A DNA stretch of 64,000 bases from Acidimicrobiales bacterium (GCA_030448025.1 JAUJNQ010000002.1:406971-470970); one strand, 5' to 3'. Positions 18,602 to 28,006 are shown, numbered from the stretch's first letter. Translations and numbers: made by a program. The notes: a model not told the origin generated them from the sequence alone.

Positions 18602-19904
18602 GACGGCACCGTCTCCTTGCAGGTCAGGCAACCCCAACCGAGGGGACTCAGGGCACCGTAGAAAGCGGCGGTGGGCAGCTCCATCGGGTCCGTGGCGGGT
18701 TGGTCGACCAGCACCACCCGGTCGCCGCCGAGGGCGCGCTCGGTCTGGGCCAGCTTCACCTTCTCGTCGTAGTTGCCGGTGCTCACCATGGCGGTGGCCC
18801 GATTGGGAGGCACCACGATGGAAGGGGCGGTGCCGTCCGGGCCGGCCATCTCGGCGAACAGCCCCACGGCGGCGATGCCCAGCTCCTCGAGGCGGTCCAT
18901 CTTGAGGGCGACGTCGGCGTCGGCGTTCCCCCCGCCCTCCTTGGTGACCAGCGCGGCGTCGAAGCCGGCGTCGGCACACAGCCGAGCGGCGTGGGCCGAC
19001 ACCAGCTCTTTGCCGACCTGGTCGACGGGTTCGGGAGAGATGACCACCCCGGCGAAGTCGAGGTCGGTCCCGTGGCGATCGAGGAGGGCGGCCACCACCG
19101 GGTGGTTCTGGTAGAGGTACGTGGGGTTCTTGAGCGACGGATGGCCGAACTGGCCGCTCACCACCGCGCCGTCGTCCAGCTCGCCCGGACCGAGCAGCGT
19201 GGGCAGGGCCGCGGTGAAGCTTCGCCCGTAGACGAAGGTCTCCTTGAACGTCCCCTGCGTCTGCAGGTTGGTGATGGCGCCCACTCGGGGGAGACCGTCC
19301 TTTCCCCGCCCACCCGCTCGCAGCGGCGGGAGCGTTTCCTCGTGATCGGGCGGGGCGTCCAGGGCGGCGTCGGCGAGGTGGGCGGCCAGGGCCAGCATGC
19401 CCTGGCGCAGGCCGGCGCTCACCGCTCCCCAGTCGGCGCCCTCCGGCGGGTCGAACTCCACCACCAGGTTGTGGGTGTTGGCGAGGGGGCTGAGCTCGGC
19501 CATCGGCGCCGTCATGTCGACCACGGCCTCCTGGGCCCGTGGCAGGAAGCCGGCGGCCACCACGGCCGCACCCCGGAGCACGTGGGTCTGGCCTCTACCC
19601 TGCGGGCGGGCCGGGCCGAGCAGGCCGGGGAAGATGCCGGCGCCGCCCCGGCCCTTGGTGCGGGGCTCCACGGCGTCGAGGACCTTGACGATGCGGACCG
19701 ACTCCCCGGGCGAGGCCCACGTAGGCGCACCTCGCCCAGAGCCCCTTCACTGAAGTGCGCTCTGGCCTCGTCGGCGGAGACGGTGAGAGTTCCCGACGCG
19801 TAGCTGGTGCGCTCCCCGAGGGCGACGGAGGCAACCTCATGAACGAGCCGGCACAGGCCCCCGGTGGCGTTGCCGTCCTGCGCTGTCCGGGTCTGGGCCA
19901 TCAT
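18598..19904 (-). CDS. grdE: glycine/sarcosine/betaine reductase component B subunit (GrdE-like), interrupted by a -1 frameshift at about 19704-19710
   Basis: Upstream frame (19512..20201 ORF): MMAQTRTAQDG...RLVHEVASVALGERTSYASGTLTVSADEARAHFSEGALGEVRLRGPRPG; downstream frame: (PGESVRIVKVLDA)VEPRTKGRGGAGIFPGLLGPARPQGRGQTHVLRGAAVV...LKNPTYLYQNHPVVAALLDRHGTDLDFAGVVISPEPVDQVGKELVSAHAA.... Continuous GrdE-like architecture only if the frames are joined; exact start uncertain. Confidence 0.8.
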
Positions 19905-19968
19905 CCGGACGCTACCGCCCAGACCGGCCGGGACGGAACCCGGCTTGCAGCGAGGGGCCCTTGGGTAG

Positions 19969-20166
19969 GTGGTGTGGATGGAGAACGACCCACCTCTGCC
20001 CCCCGACGACGGCCTCCTCGAACAGCTCCGTGACATGCCGGTCGGGGTCAACGACCCCAACATCATCGGCGACGCAGGCCCTACCGACGTCCCGCCCGGC
20101 ACCGACCCGCCGACTGCATCACGGGAGCCGGGTGGAGAGGTGGTCGAGGAGGAGCCGCTCGGCTGA
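19969..20166 (+). CDS. small acidic hypothetical protein, divergent from grdE
   Basis: 65 aa ORF, plausible start; no recognised domain. Confidence 0.3.
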   Translation: MVWMENDPPLPPDDGLLEQLRDMPVGVNDPNIIGDAGPTDVPPGTDPPTASREPGGEVVEEEPLG

Positions 20167-20707
20167 TCCCTATCGGGGGATGCGCAGGGCCCGACCGGCA
20201 CAAGGGGCGCGTCCAGTGGCCCTAACCGAACATTTCTCGAACAGCGAGGTGCAGAAGTTGATCGCCCGACTTGCCGGCCTTCTCATGTCCGAGTGACCCT
20301 CGGCTACGCCTAGCCAATCAAGCCAGACCATCCACCCACCGGACTGACGAGGTGGGGCAGAATTTGTCGATGGACCTGCTGAGACTCGGGAGGCAGCTCC
20401 TCGACGAAGCCAAGTCGGACGAGGTGGGTCCCTTTGAGGGAGCGATCGTTGCCCGGGATGGTGGCAGCGAGGAGTCCTACCCCGTTACATTCACGTTCCG
20501 GCGAGAACCCGACAAACTGGCCGACTAAGGCGCTAAGAATCGGCGGCGCTTCCGCTCAATTCCCTTCCTATGACCCCAGTCGGGATCACGGGACCCGTGC
20601 GACTAGCCGGGGGCTGGGTTCGTTTAGCGTGTGAACCTCGCACGCCATCACTCCGATGTCCGTTTCGAGCCAGAGGACCAGGCCGGAACTAGATGTGGCG
20701 TGGCTAG

Positions 20708-21550
20708 CTACACCGGGTCCGTCGATGACACGCCGTTGTCTGCCACATGCTGGGTCCACTTCGTCCCACTCCAGTAGCGAGACTGGTGGCGGCCACTCGG
20801 ATCAGGATGCCAACCCGCTGGCGTGGAGGACCGTGCTGGTGCCGGTGACGGCGCGGGCTGCGCTGCAGCCGGGACAGCGACCTGGGGACCTAGTTGACGG
20901 GGCCGCTGGGCCCGGTGCTCAGTGATCAGCTGCTTCAACTGCGGGATGACCTCGCCCGCATCCCCGTCAGCCCAGGCCAGCCCGACGGCCAGGCGCAGGC
21001 GAAAAGCTTCGGCGGTTTGCCAGTCGTACAGCACGCCGGAGACCTTCTGTCGGTTGGAGACCTGAATGGCCGTCATCGGCAAAGCCTCGTCGTGCTGGAA
21101 GCCAAGCAACTTTGAGAACTGCCATTCCCGAGACTGCTTCATGCCTTGGAAGACCACCCGCCGGTTGGTGATGGTCGCTGTGCCGTTGTCAATGGGCGTC
21201 GGGACTTCGGCCCCCTGCTGGTAGGTCCCCCGGGACGCACCGACCCGGTAGCTCACCCCCTTGGCGATGCGAAAGGAAACACCTTGGCTGCGGCCCACCC
21301 ATTGGCCGGGCAGGCGGCGCGGCTCAACCAAGGCCACGCCACGGATCGCCACGAAGGCCTGCTCACCCTTCTTTAGCTGCAGGGGAATCTCGGACTGGTC
21401 GCTAATGCCGCCGGCTTGGGCAAGGTCAAGAGCTTGAGCGAGCTGCTGGTCTCGCTCCTGCCACGCTGCGAGCGCAGCTGCTTGGGCCTGCCGTTCCTTG
21501 GCAGCCTGGCGCTCGGCACCCGCCTGGCGCATGTTGTCCAGCAGACCCAC
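20708..21550 (-). CDS. DUF2510-domain protein
   Basis: C-terminal AGWHPDPSGRHQSRYWSGTKWTQHVADNG is DUF2510-like; N-terminal coiled coil and SHOCT/PH-like middle. Confidence 0.7.
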   Translation of the reverse strand: MGLLDNMRQAGAERQAAKERQAQAAALAAWQERDQQLAQALDLAQAGGISDQSEIPLQLKKGEQAFVAIRGVALVEPRRLPGQWVGRSQGVSFRIAKGVSYRVGASRGTYQQGAEVPTPIDNGTATITNRRVVFQGMKQSREWQFSKLLGFQHDEALPMTAIQVSNRQKVSGVLYDWQTAEAFRLRLAVGLAWADGDAGEVIPQLKQLITEHRAQRPRQLGPQVAVPAAAQPAPSPAPARSSTPAGWHPDPSGRHQSRYWSGTKWTQHVADNGVSSTDPV

Positions 21551-21677
21551 TCTGCTGCTCCGTTCACAGCCGGCGCTCTCGTGTCCACAATCCTATAGGG
21601 ACGAGTTCCGCGGTCCCTGGCGACATAACATCGCCGTGGGCGCTGTCGAAGGCCAACTGGGGCGACGGGAGACCAGA

Positions 21678-22013
21678 TTGCGAAAGCTAGGATTGGTACT
21701 GCTGCCGGTTGTTCTGGCCATCGGGGCGTGTTCGGATAGCGAAGACACCACGGACGAGACGACGACAACCACCGTCGTAACCACGACCACCACAACCATA
21801 CCCACCACGACCACGGCGGTGCCCATACCGACCACAGCCGCTCCAGGCAGCAGCGGTCGGACGCCGACTACGGCAGCCACTCCACGATCAGGCGGCGTTT
21901 CCTACTCCAACTGCAGTGAGGCCCGGGCGGCTGGGGCCACTCCCATCAACCGGGGAGAGCCGGGCTACAGCTCGTCCCTTGATCGTGACAATGATGGAGT
22001 GGCCTGCGAGTGA
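21678..22013 (+). CDS. lipoprotein with Thr-rich linker and Excalibur calcium-binding domain
   Basis: TTG start; LRKLGLVLLPVVLAIGACSDSED lipobox; T-rich linker; YSNCSEARAAGATPINRGEPGYSSSLDRDNDGVACE Excalibur. Confidence 0.85.
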   Translation: MRKLGLVLLPVVLAIGACSDSEDTTDETTTTTVVTTTTTTIPTTTTAVPIPTTAAPGSSGRTPTTAATPRSGGVSYSNCSEARAAGATPINRGEPGYSSSLDRDNDGVACE

Positions 22014-22204
22014 CCACGGCTAGGTCGTCCAAGTCCGCTGGCCAGGTGTACGAGTTCGTAAAGCAGCAGCTGAACAAACCGATTGACGATTCAATTTGGC
22101 GCTCGCCAAGGTCGCCGGGACGGTTGACGGGCTCGATGATGATCTGGTCAGGACCTTCGGAGGGAGACGGGTTCAGACGTGTGAGGTTGTTGGCTGAGAT
22201 CGAG

Positions 22205-22693
22205 TCAGCGCCCCGGCCCGTCCTCAGGACCGGAAGACCAAGGAATTCCGAGAGCCCTCGTGACTGTCCGGGCGGTCTGGACCCAGCTCTCGTTAGTCGC
22301 ATGGCCCTGTTCGAGGCCATTTATCAGAGCGGCAAGGCCACGCTCTCGGAGAGCAGAGTTTGAAGACTCTGGAAGTGCCCCAGGTGAGGATGGCGCCTCC
22401 GACGGTGGGTCTGGCGTTCTGCTAAGTGACACCACATTGGTTGGTCCGAGTTCAATAGGGGACCGGACGAGCCGAAGGAGCTGAGAAACGTCAAGACCCA
22501 ACAGGTCGGCCAGCGGCTTCCGGAAGCGCTCCTGGAGACTCGACTGTCCTCGTTCCCACCGCCCCACCGTCGCCGGTGTCGCCCCGACGGCCGAACCCAC
22601 GTCCTTCCGGCTCAGCCCGAGGTCTTCACGGGCGCGGCGCAAACCCGCACCTCCCGGTTGTTCTCTTGTTCGATCCGCCGCTGTTTCAGCCAA
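22205..22693 (-). CDS. XRE-family HTH regulator
   Basis: GLRRAREDLGLSRKDVGSAVGATPATVGRWERGQSS. Confidence 0.8.
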   Translation of the reverse strand: MAETAADRTREQPGGAGLRRAREDLGLSRKDVGSAVGATPATVGRWERGQSSLQERFRKPLADLLGLDVSQLLRLVRSPIELGPTNVVSLSRTPDPPSEAPSSPGALPESSNSALRERGLAALINGLEQGHATNESWVQTARTVTRALGIPWSSGPEDGPGR

Positions 22694-22962
22694 CGCTGTG
22701 CCCCAAATCGTGCTCTAAGCAGAGTACGACCGGCCTGTGACTGGTGCAAGGGGTCGGATCTCATCGCAGTTGTGGCCGATCTAGTGCCCAAACTAGTACG
22801 AAACGCATCGCCAGGGCTAGACATGGAACGTGGAATAACCTAGAATCACAGTACTGTGATTCGAACGTTGTGCCAAACGACCGCGAAACGTACACAAATC
22901 GACTTGCTCAGGCATTGCCCTCTATGCGACGATGACTCCCCCATCGGTGGAGGCAGCCTCCT

Positions 22963-23256
22963 ATGAGGATGGAGGAGCCAGCCGAGGAGGAACGGTCGTA
23001 CCAGGTCCCTGCTTGGCAACCAGGGAAACCGGACGAGGAGCAGGACATGGGAGACGGACAGCACGTGGCGCTGAATGGGGCTGGTGGGTCGGGCGAAGCC
23101 CCCGAGCCCACGATTGACCCACTCGGACCAAAGGGCAGCCATCCCGAGGTAGAAGCCTGGTTGGACGAACGCGAGCGCAGCGAGAAGCGACGCCGGCGGG
23201 AAGCCCGACTCGCGAACTACTTTGCCAGAGGTCGAGGTCGCTTGCTCCGGCGCTGA
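22963..23256 (+). CDS. hypothetical protein
   Basis: 97 aa, charged, upstream of the protease-like ORF. Confidence 0.3.
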   Translation: MRMEEPAEEERSYQVPAWQPGKPDEEQDMGDGQHVALNGAGGSGEAPEPTIDPLGPKGSHPEVEAWLDERERSEKRRRREARLANYFARGRGRLLRR

Positions 23257-23274
23257 GTCCATATCCTGCGCTAC

Positions 23275-25080
23275 ATGGCTAAACCTGGGGATGACCTTTC
23301 ATCCCGTTCGTCAAATGGTCGGCAACTCCTCTTCTACGGCCCAGAGGACATCTCGACTTGGGAAGCCGGTCTCGCTGACTGCCTCGATCTTTCTGACGCA
23401 TCCGCTTGGTCCGATCTACAGGCTCGATATGAGACTGGGCGGAGCGAAAGAACGCACAACCTCTTACCGTGGCGCCGCTGTCTGCACGTGGCCCGAGCCA
23501 GTGGTGCGAAGTCAGCTGTAATAGAGCGCCGCTACATCTGTTATGACTACCAAAGCGAGTTTAGCGCTTTCTACGCCCACGTTCTGGCTGGCCTCCCTAC
23601 CACAAGTCACCGCATACACTTCTTCTCTTCACATGTAACCAAAGCCGATTATCGTGAGCTTAAGGGGGACCAGAAGGCCGGATATCTAGGCTATATAGTA
23701 TGCCGGCCCCGTGACCTTGAAATAGTAGGAAGGACCGTACTTAAACCGCCTCCTGGCTACCCAGTGCTAACAGCCGTGGAGGATACGCCAACCTTCTTTG
23801 GACAGGAACTGAAAGTTAACGGTGTCCCGTTCATGCAGCAGGACGAAAGACTGGGCGTTTGCGCCAACGTTGTCGCTTGGATGGTTCACTACACAGCCTA
23901 CCGGAAATCCCAAGTTAGCCGTCGCTTTGTTGCTGAGTTTCAGCGGCGAGCTCTCGACTTCTCGCCCAAGGCTGCAGTCGGCCTTGACCCTTTTGAGCTT
24001 CTTGGTCTCCTTGATGGAGTCGGATTTCGTACGGAGCTATTCCCACGTGACGCGAAGGATGACATACCGGAGACTCGTTATCCATGGGATCCAGAGCCTA
24101 CAGCGGGAAGTCTCTCGCTTAGTCCCATTTACCGGGAGAATCCCCCACCGCTGCTCGCTGGTCGAGACGGACTAATGAACGACTCGGAGCTCTTGGCACT
24201 CAAGCGTCGCTTGGTGGACGAGTGCTGTCGGAACCTGAACTCAGGTATCCCACTAATCGCTGACTCATTTGAGCATACGTTCGTCGTCTGCGGGTACCGT
24301 CTGACCGAAGGTGAGTCTGTGGCCAACTTCGTGGTGCAAGACGACCAAGTCGGGCCGTACATCAACGTCCCAGATTGTCTATTTGATCGTTATGACCTTC
24401 GGGAAGCTCAGGCGCTCAGCGTCACCGACCGAGCAGCCAGCCTTGCGGAGGTAAGCACGCACCTGTTTGCAGGAACGTCTCCTGACCCGTCGGAGGAGGG
24501 TCATTCTGAATGGTCTGACTGGATGGAGCTGCTTGTTCCCCTGCCCAGTCGGGTTTTTCTCAGGCTGCACGCAGCCGAGGCCGCCGCCCTGCGGTTGCTG
24601 ACCCTCAACTTTGCCGAAGCGGACAAGGGCGAAGCTGCGGGTCAGCCACAATTCCCCGAACTAGTTGCCCTCCTTAAGGCCCGGGCTAAGAATATGCTCC
24701 GCTTCCGAACGTACTTGGTCTCCGCCAATGAGTTCAAGGGTCGTGTTGTCGAGCGTGGAGCATGCCCGTCGCTAGTCACAGCGTATCGCTCGTTACGGCT
24801 TTCAGAGTGGGTTGCAGTGGTGGAGTTCGTTGATATTGAGGGCCCACTGTCAGCGCACCAGTGCTTAGGCGAGGCTGTGTTTGACGCCACGTCAAATCCA
24901 AAGAACCCCTGGGTACACGCCCTACGGCTCGGTACCTCAGTATCCATCGTGTATAGCAATGGAATCCACAAGACTATTGGAACAACCACTTCTTCGCTCC
25001 ACCCAGCTGCCCGGCCTTACCAGTCCTTGGACGGCCGGCTACTGATAGAGAAGAGCGACAGCGATGCCAATGCAGATTAA
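23275..25080 (+). CDS. putative papain-like (C39/transglutaminase-like) cysteine peptidase
   Basis: Candidate catalytic residues: MQQDERLGVCANVVAWMVHYTAYRK (Gln/Cys), SFEHTFVVCGYRL (His), VVQDDQVGPYINVP (Asp); 601 aa, visibly lower GC than flanks. Confidence 0.55.
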   Translation: MAKPGDDLSSRSSNGRQLLFYGPEDISTWEAGLADCLDLSDASAWSDLQARYETGRSERTHNLLPWRRCLHVARASGAKSAVIERRYICYDYQSEFSAFYAHVLAGLPTTSHRIHFFSSHVTKADYRELKGDQKAGYLGYIVCRPRDLEIVGRTVLKPPPGYPVLTAVEDTPTFFGQELKVNGVPFMQQDERLGVCANVVAWMVHYTAYRKSQVSRRFVAEFQRRALDFSPKAAVGLDPFELLGLLDGVGFRTELFPRDAKDDIPETRYPWDPEPTAGSLSLSPIYRENPPPLLAGRDGLMNDSELLALKRRLVDECCRNLNSGIPLIADSFEHTFVVCGYRLTEGESVANFVVQDDQVGPYINVPDCLFDRYDLREAQALSVTDRAASLAEVSTHLFAGTSPDPSEEGHSEWSDWMELLVPLPSRVFLRLHAAEAAALRLLTLNFAEADKGEAAGQPQFPELVALLKARAKNMLRFRTYLVSANEFKGRVVERGACPSLVTAYRSLRLSEWVAVVEFVDIEGPLSAHQCLGEAVFDATSNPKNPWVHALRLGTSVSIVYSNGIHKTIGTTTSSLHPAARPYQSLDGRLLIEKSDSDANAD

Positions 25081-25533
25081 CGCAGCCATCTGTACGATTT
25101 GACTGGCATACAAGAGCCCAGCGATGAAGTCGTTGATCTTTGTCAAGGAACGTAGTTCGCCCAAGCTCGTGGTTGCTATTTGCCGTTCAGAATAGCTCGC
25201 CGGCTTTACGAATTCATCCTTCTGTAGGTAGTGCTCCAGTGCTTCTGGATCGGAAACTTCTTGTCGTCGAGGGTTCAGAGCCACTAATCCAAGGATGACA
25301 GCGGCGGCAAATCCGATGAGCCCTGCATACATGTACCATCGGCTGCCGCCAGCTAGCACAGCCTTGTTCCTCGTATAGGCATAGGTGAGGGCGGCGAACA
25401 ATGCTGCAGTTGCGGCGCCAGAACCGGATATGACGATGGCGGCCCTATTCTCAAGGCGCTGACGCCGTTGTTCTTCCCTGTCTATCTGTTGTTGAACGTA
25501 CTTCGTCACAACCTCCCCGGAACTACTGCTCAT
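25039..25533 (-). CDS. small multi-TM membrane protein
   Basis: MSSSSGEVVTKYVQQQIDREEQRRQRLENRAAIVISGSGAATAALFAALTYAY...WYMYAGLIGFAAAVILGLVALNP...LLYASQIVQMAALICIGIAVALLYQ; about 3 TM helices. Confidence 0.65.
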   Translation of the reverse strand: MSSSSGEVVTKYVQQQIDREEQRRQRLENRAAIVISGSGAATAALFAALTYAYTRNKAVLAGGSRWYMYAGLIGFAAAVILGLVALNPRRQEVSDPEALEHYLQKDEFVKPASYSERQIATTSLGELRSLTKINDFIAGLLYASQIVQMAALICIGIAVALLYQ

Positions 25534-25867
25534 CAGCAGCTCCCTTCCGCCGGCCCAAGAGACGGGGCCGTCGCAGCCTCCGCTTCCTAGGGATGGGAGG
25601 ACCTTCTTCATAGGTCTCCTGTGAGGGCTGGCTTGCCGGACTGCCGGATTCGGCAGGTGACTTTGGTGGGGACTTGGTTTGGTCGGACTTGTCCTCACTG
25701 TGCATTGTTCGCCTCATTGCGGTGGTGCAGTTGTTGTTCCATGCTGGGCCACTCTGCAGTCGCCGAGCACTGTCCACAATGTCCCAGGTGACTGCTGCCG
25801 CCCCAACCAGACTCAGTACTGCGGCGGCGCCATCAATCAAGAGCCACCGGGAAAGTCCTTCACCCAA
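25523..25867 (-). CDS. small membrane-anchored hypothetical protein
   Basis: One N-terminal TM (LLIDGAAAVLSLVGAAAVTWDIV), basic Pro-rich tail; overlaps both neighbours as in a coupled operon. Confidence 0.45.
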   Translation of the reverse strand: MGEGLSRWLLIDGAAAVLSLVGAAAVTWDIVDSARRLQSGPAWNNNCTTAMRRTMHSEDKSDQTKSPPKSPAESGSPASQPSQETYEEGPPIPRKRRLRRPRLLGRRKGAADEQ

Positions 25868-26703
25868 GGCGGGGGCTCAGTTGGCGGCCATGGGTCCAGG
25901 CCCCGATAATGCCGTCTCGTGGGATACCGAGTACCACCGACCGTCCGTTGCTGCGCAAGTCGCCAGTGATCGGTTTGATCGGCAATTCGCTCGATCGGTC
26001 GAGCAGTGACGACAGCAAAGAGGCCGTCGATCACACCGTCTTCGAAGCCGTCTTCCACTCCCATGGAGAAGAAGAGCGCTCCATGCGGGTTCGGCGGTTC
26101 CGGCCGTTCAACTGCATCAGCCCACTCGTGGAGCGGATGGCCATCTGCCCAGTTGAAGACAGCGGAGGCACCGGGTGGAAGGGCGTAAGCCTGCGTGCCT
26201 TCGCCCCCCACCTCCTGGGGGATGACCACTGGTTCTTCTACCGACGCCGAAAAGGGCCCAGCCTCGTCTACGAAGCGGGTATGGCTCTTCAATCGAACTA
26301 CAGCCGTCGTACGACCCTCGTTTCGAATCAGTCCCCAAATCTTGAACCAGAGCAACTTGTTCTGGTCCCGAGGGAAGGCGAAGACTGAGGTGTGGTCGGG
26401 AAGCTGCGAGCCATGAATATTGATGGCATCCAGCAGCAGTGGCTCCCCTCCACCTGGGACACGCTCACGGCTCATGTGGAGTAGGGGCGGCCACTCCGCT
26501 ATAGGCGGCAACGCCACAACGATCGGCGCCCGATCATCAATGCGAGCCTTTGCGGCTTGCTCGCTCGCCCTGCGGGCAGCCTCGGCGGACGCCAAGGCGG
26601 CGGCGCTGGAACGTGTGGAGATGCGGATTTGCCAAAAGGCCGCAAAGGCCAGGACCCCGGTTACAACGGTTCCTGCCCACTCGCTCACACCACTTGAGTC
26701 CAT
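25837..26703 (-). CDS. membrane-anchored hypothetical protein
   Basis: N-terminal TM WAGTVVTGVLAFAAFWQI followed by coiled coil and soluble domain. Confidence 0.55.
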   Translation of the reverse strand: MDSSGVSEWAGTVVTGVLAFAAFWQIRISTRSSAAALASAEAARRASEQAAKARIDDRAPIVVALPPIAEWPPLLHMSRERVPGGGEPLLLDAINIHGSQLPDHTSVFAFPRDQNKLLWFKIWGLIRNEGRTTAVVRLKSHTRFVDEAGPFSASVEEPVVIPQEVGGEGTQAYALPPGASAVFNWADGHPLHEWADAVERPEPPNPHGALFFSMGVEDGFEDGVIDGLFAVVTARPIERIADQTDHWRLAQQRTVGGTRYPTRRHYRGLDPWPPTEPPPWVKDFPGGS

Positions 26704-26828
26704 GATCTCCAGGCGTTGCCAGATCGCAAGGTTTCCCCGCTTACGGGCCTGTAATTACAGTCGGGTAAGCCAGGGAAGTCAACCGGACCTGTTCGAGGTC
26801 GGATGACGAGGCCTGCTCCGTCAGTGGT

Positions 26829-27077
26829 TCATCCTCCGACTGCCCTCTCGAACCGCCGCACCAGCTCCCCGAGGCTGACGCCGAGCACCCCGGCGACGGC
26901 TCTCAGCTCGATGAGGTCAAGCCGGCGCTGACCGGCCTCGTACTTGCTGACGAAGGATTGGTGGCGGTTCAGCCGCTCCGCCAGTTCTACCTGACGCAAG
27001 CCGGCTTCCTCCCGCAGCTGGCGTAGGAGCCCGACCAGGATGCGCTGCTCCTCGCTGTAGATGCTCTTGCTGGCCAC
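26829..27077 (-). CDS. XRE-family HTH regulator
   Basis: LRQLREEAGLRQVELAERLNRHQSFVSKYEAGQRRLDLIELRAVAGVLGVSLGELV. Confidence 0.85.
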   Translation of the reverse strand: MASKSIYSEEQRILVGLLRQLREEAGLRQVELAERLNRHQSFVSKYEAGQRRLDLIELRAVAGVLGVSLGELVRRFERAVGG

Positions 27078-27112
27078 CGAGAGCCGGTGGACATCCCCTC
27101 ACTGGATATGTT

Positions 27113-27850
27113 TTGACCAGGTCCAGGCCGTCAATGCCAGTCACCGTTGTTCCCAGGGAGAAGCAGCGGAAGCATCACCACTACCTCAAGAGCACCGTCT
27201 TCTGTGGCGGCTGTGGGGAGCGGATGTGTTTGACCAACGCCAAGGGCACGTACCTCTACTTCTTCTGCATCGGTCATCACCAGCGCCGATCCGCCTGCCG
27301 ACAGCGCTACGTGCTGGCCGAGAAGGTGAGTGCGATGGTGGAGGACTACTACCAGCAAGTGCAGGTTGATCCGAAGGACATCGACCGCATACGGAAGGTA
27401 CTGCACGAGGAGTTGGCCGGTCGGCGGCACCAGAATGCCGAGGAGGTGACCAGGCAGCGCCGGCGCCTCAACCGCTTGTCCAAAGAACGCCAGAAGCTGC
27501 TGCAGGCTCACTACTCCGATGCCATTCCCCTGGAGATCTCCTGAAGTCCGAGCAGAAACGGTTGTCACGGGAAGTGGCCGAGGCAGAGCGATTGATTACG
27601 GCCAGTGAGCGGCGGGTGGATGAAGTGGAGACCACGATCAACCTGGCCTTGGACCTCGTGGCTGACTGCTTCGAGATGTACCGTCGGGCACCCGAGGCAG
27701 TACGCCGCCTGCTCAACCAGTTCTTCTTCGAGCGGGTGCTGGTGGATGCCCAGGACGTACGAAAGGGCTACCTCCGGCAAGCGGTGCAGACCCTCTACGG
27801 GTACATCCGAGAGACGCTCGACGTGGTGATGGAGGGCTACCAGAGGCAAG
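27113..27850 (+). pseudogene. C-terminal remnant of a large serine recombinase, frameshifted
   Basis: Zn-ribbon STVFCGGCGERMCLTNAKGTYLYFFCIGHHQRRSACRQRYVLAEKVSAMVEDYYQQV; coiled coil; frame 1 ends AIPLEIS*, next frame continues LKSEQKRLSREVAEAERLI...RRLLNQFFFERVLV; no resolvase catalytic domain. Confidence 0.85.
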
Positions 27851-27901
27851 CACCAGCGCCCAGCCTCTGTTTCCCGAGCAGTTCGAAAGAGACCACTTTG
27901 G

Positions 27902-27975
27902 TGGGGCTAGCTGGAATCGAACCAGCGACCTCAGCATTATCAGTGCTGCGCTCTAACCGGCTGAGCTATAGCCCC
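27902..27975 (-). tRNA. ileT: tRNA-Ile (GAT)
   Basis: rc = GGGGCTATAGCTCAGCCGGTTAGAGCGCAGCACTGATAATGCTGAGGTCGCTGGTTCGATTCCAGCTAGCCCCA; anticodon GAT. Confidence 0.97.
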
Positions 27976-28006
27976 CGAGCCGGGTGGGGAACGTTACACG
28001 ACCCCC

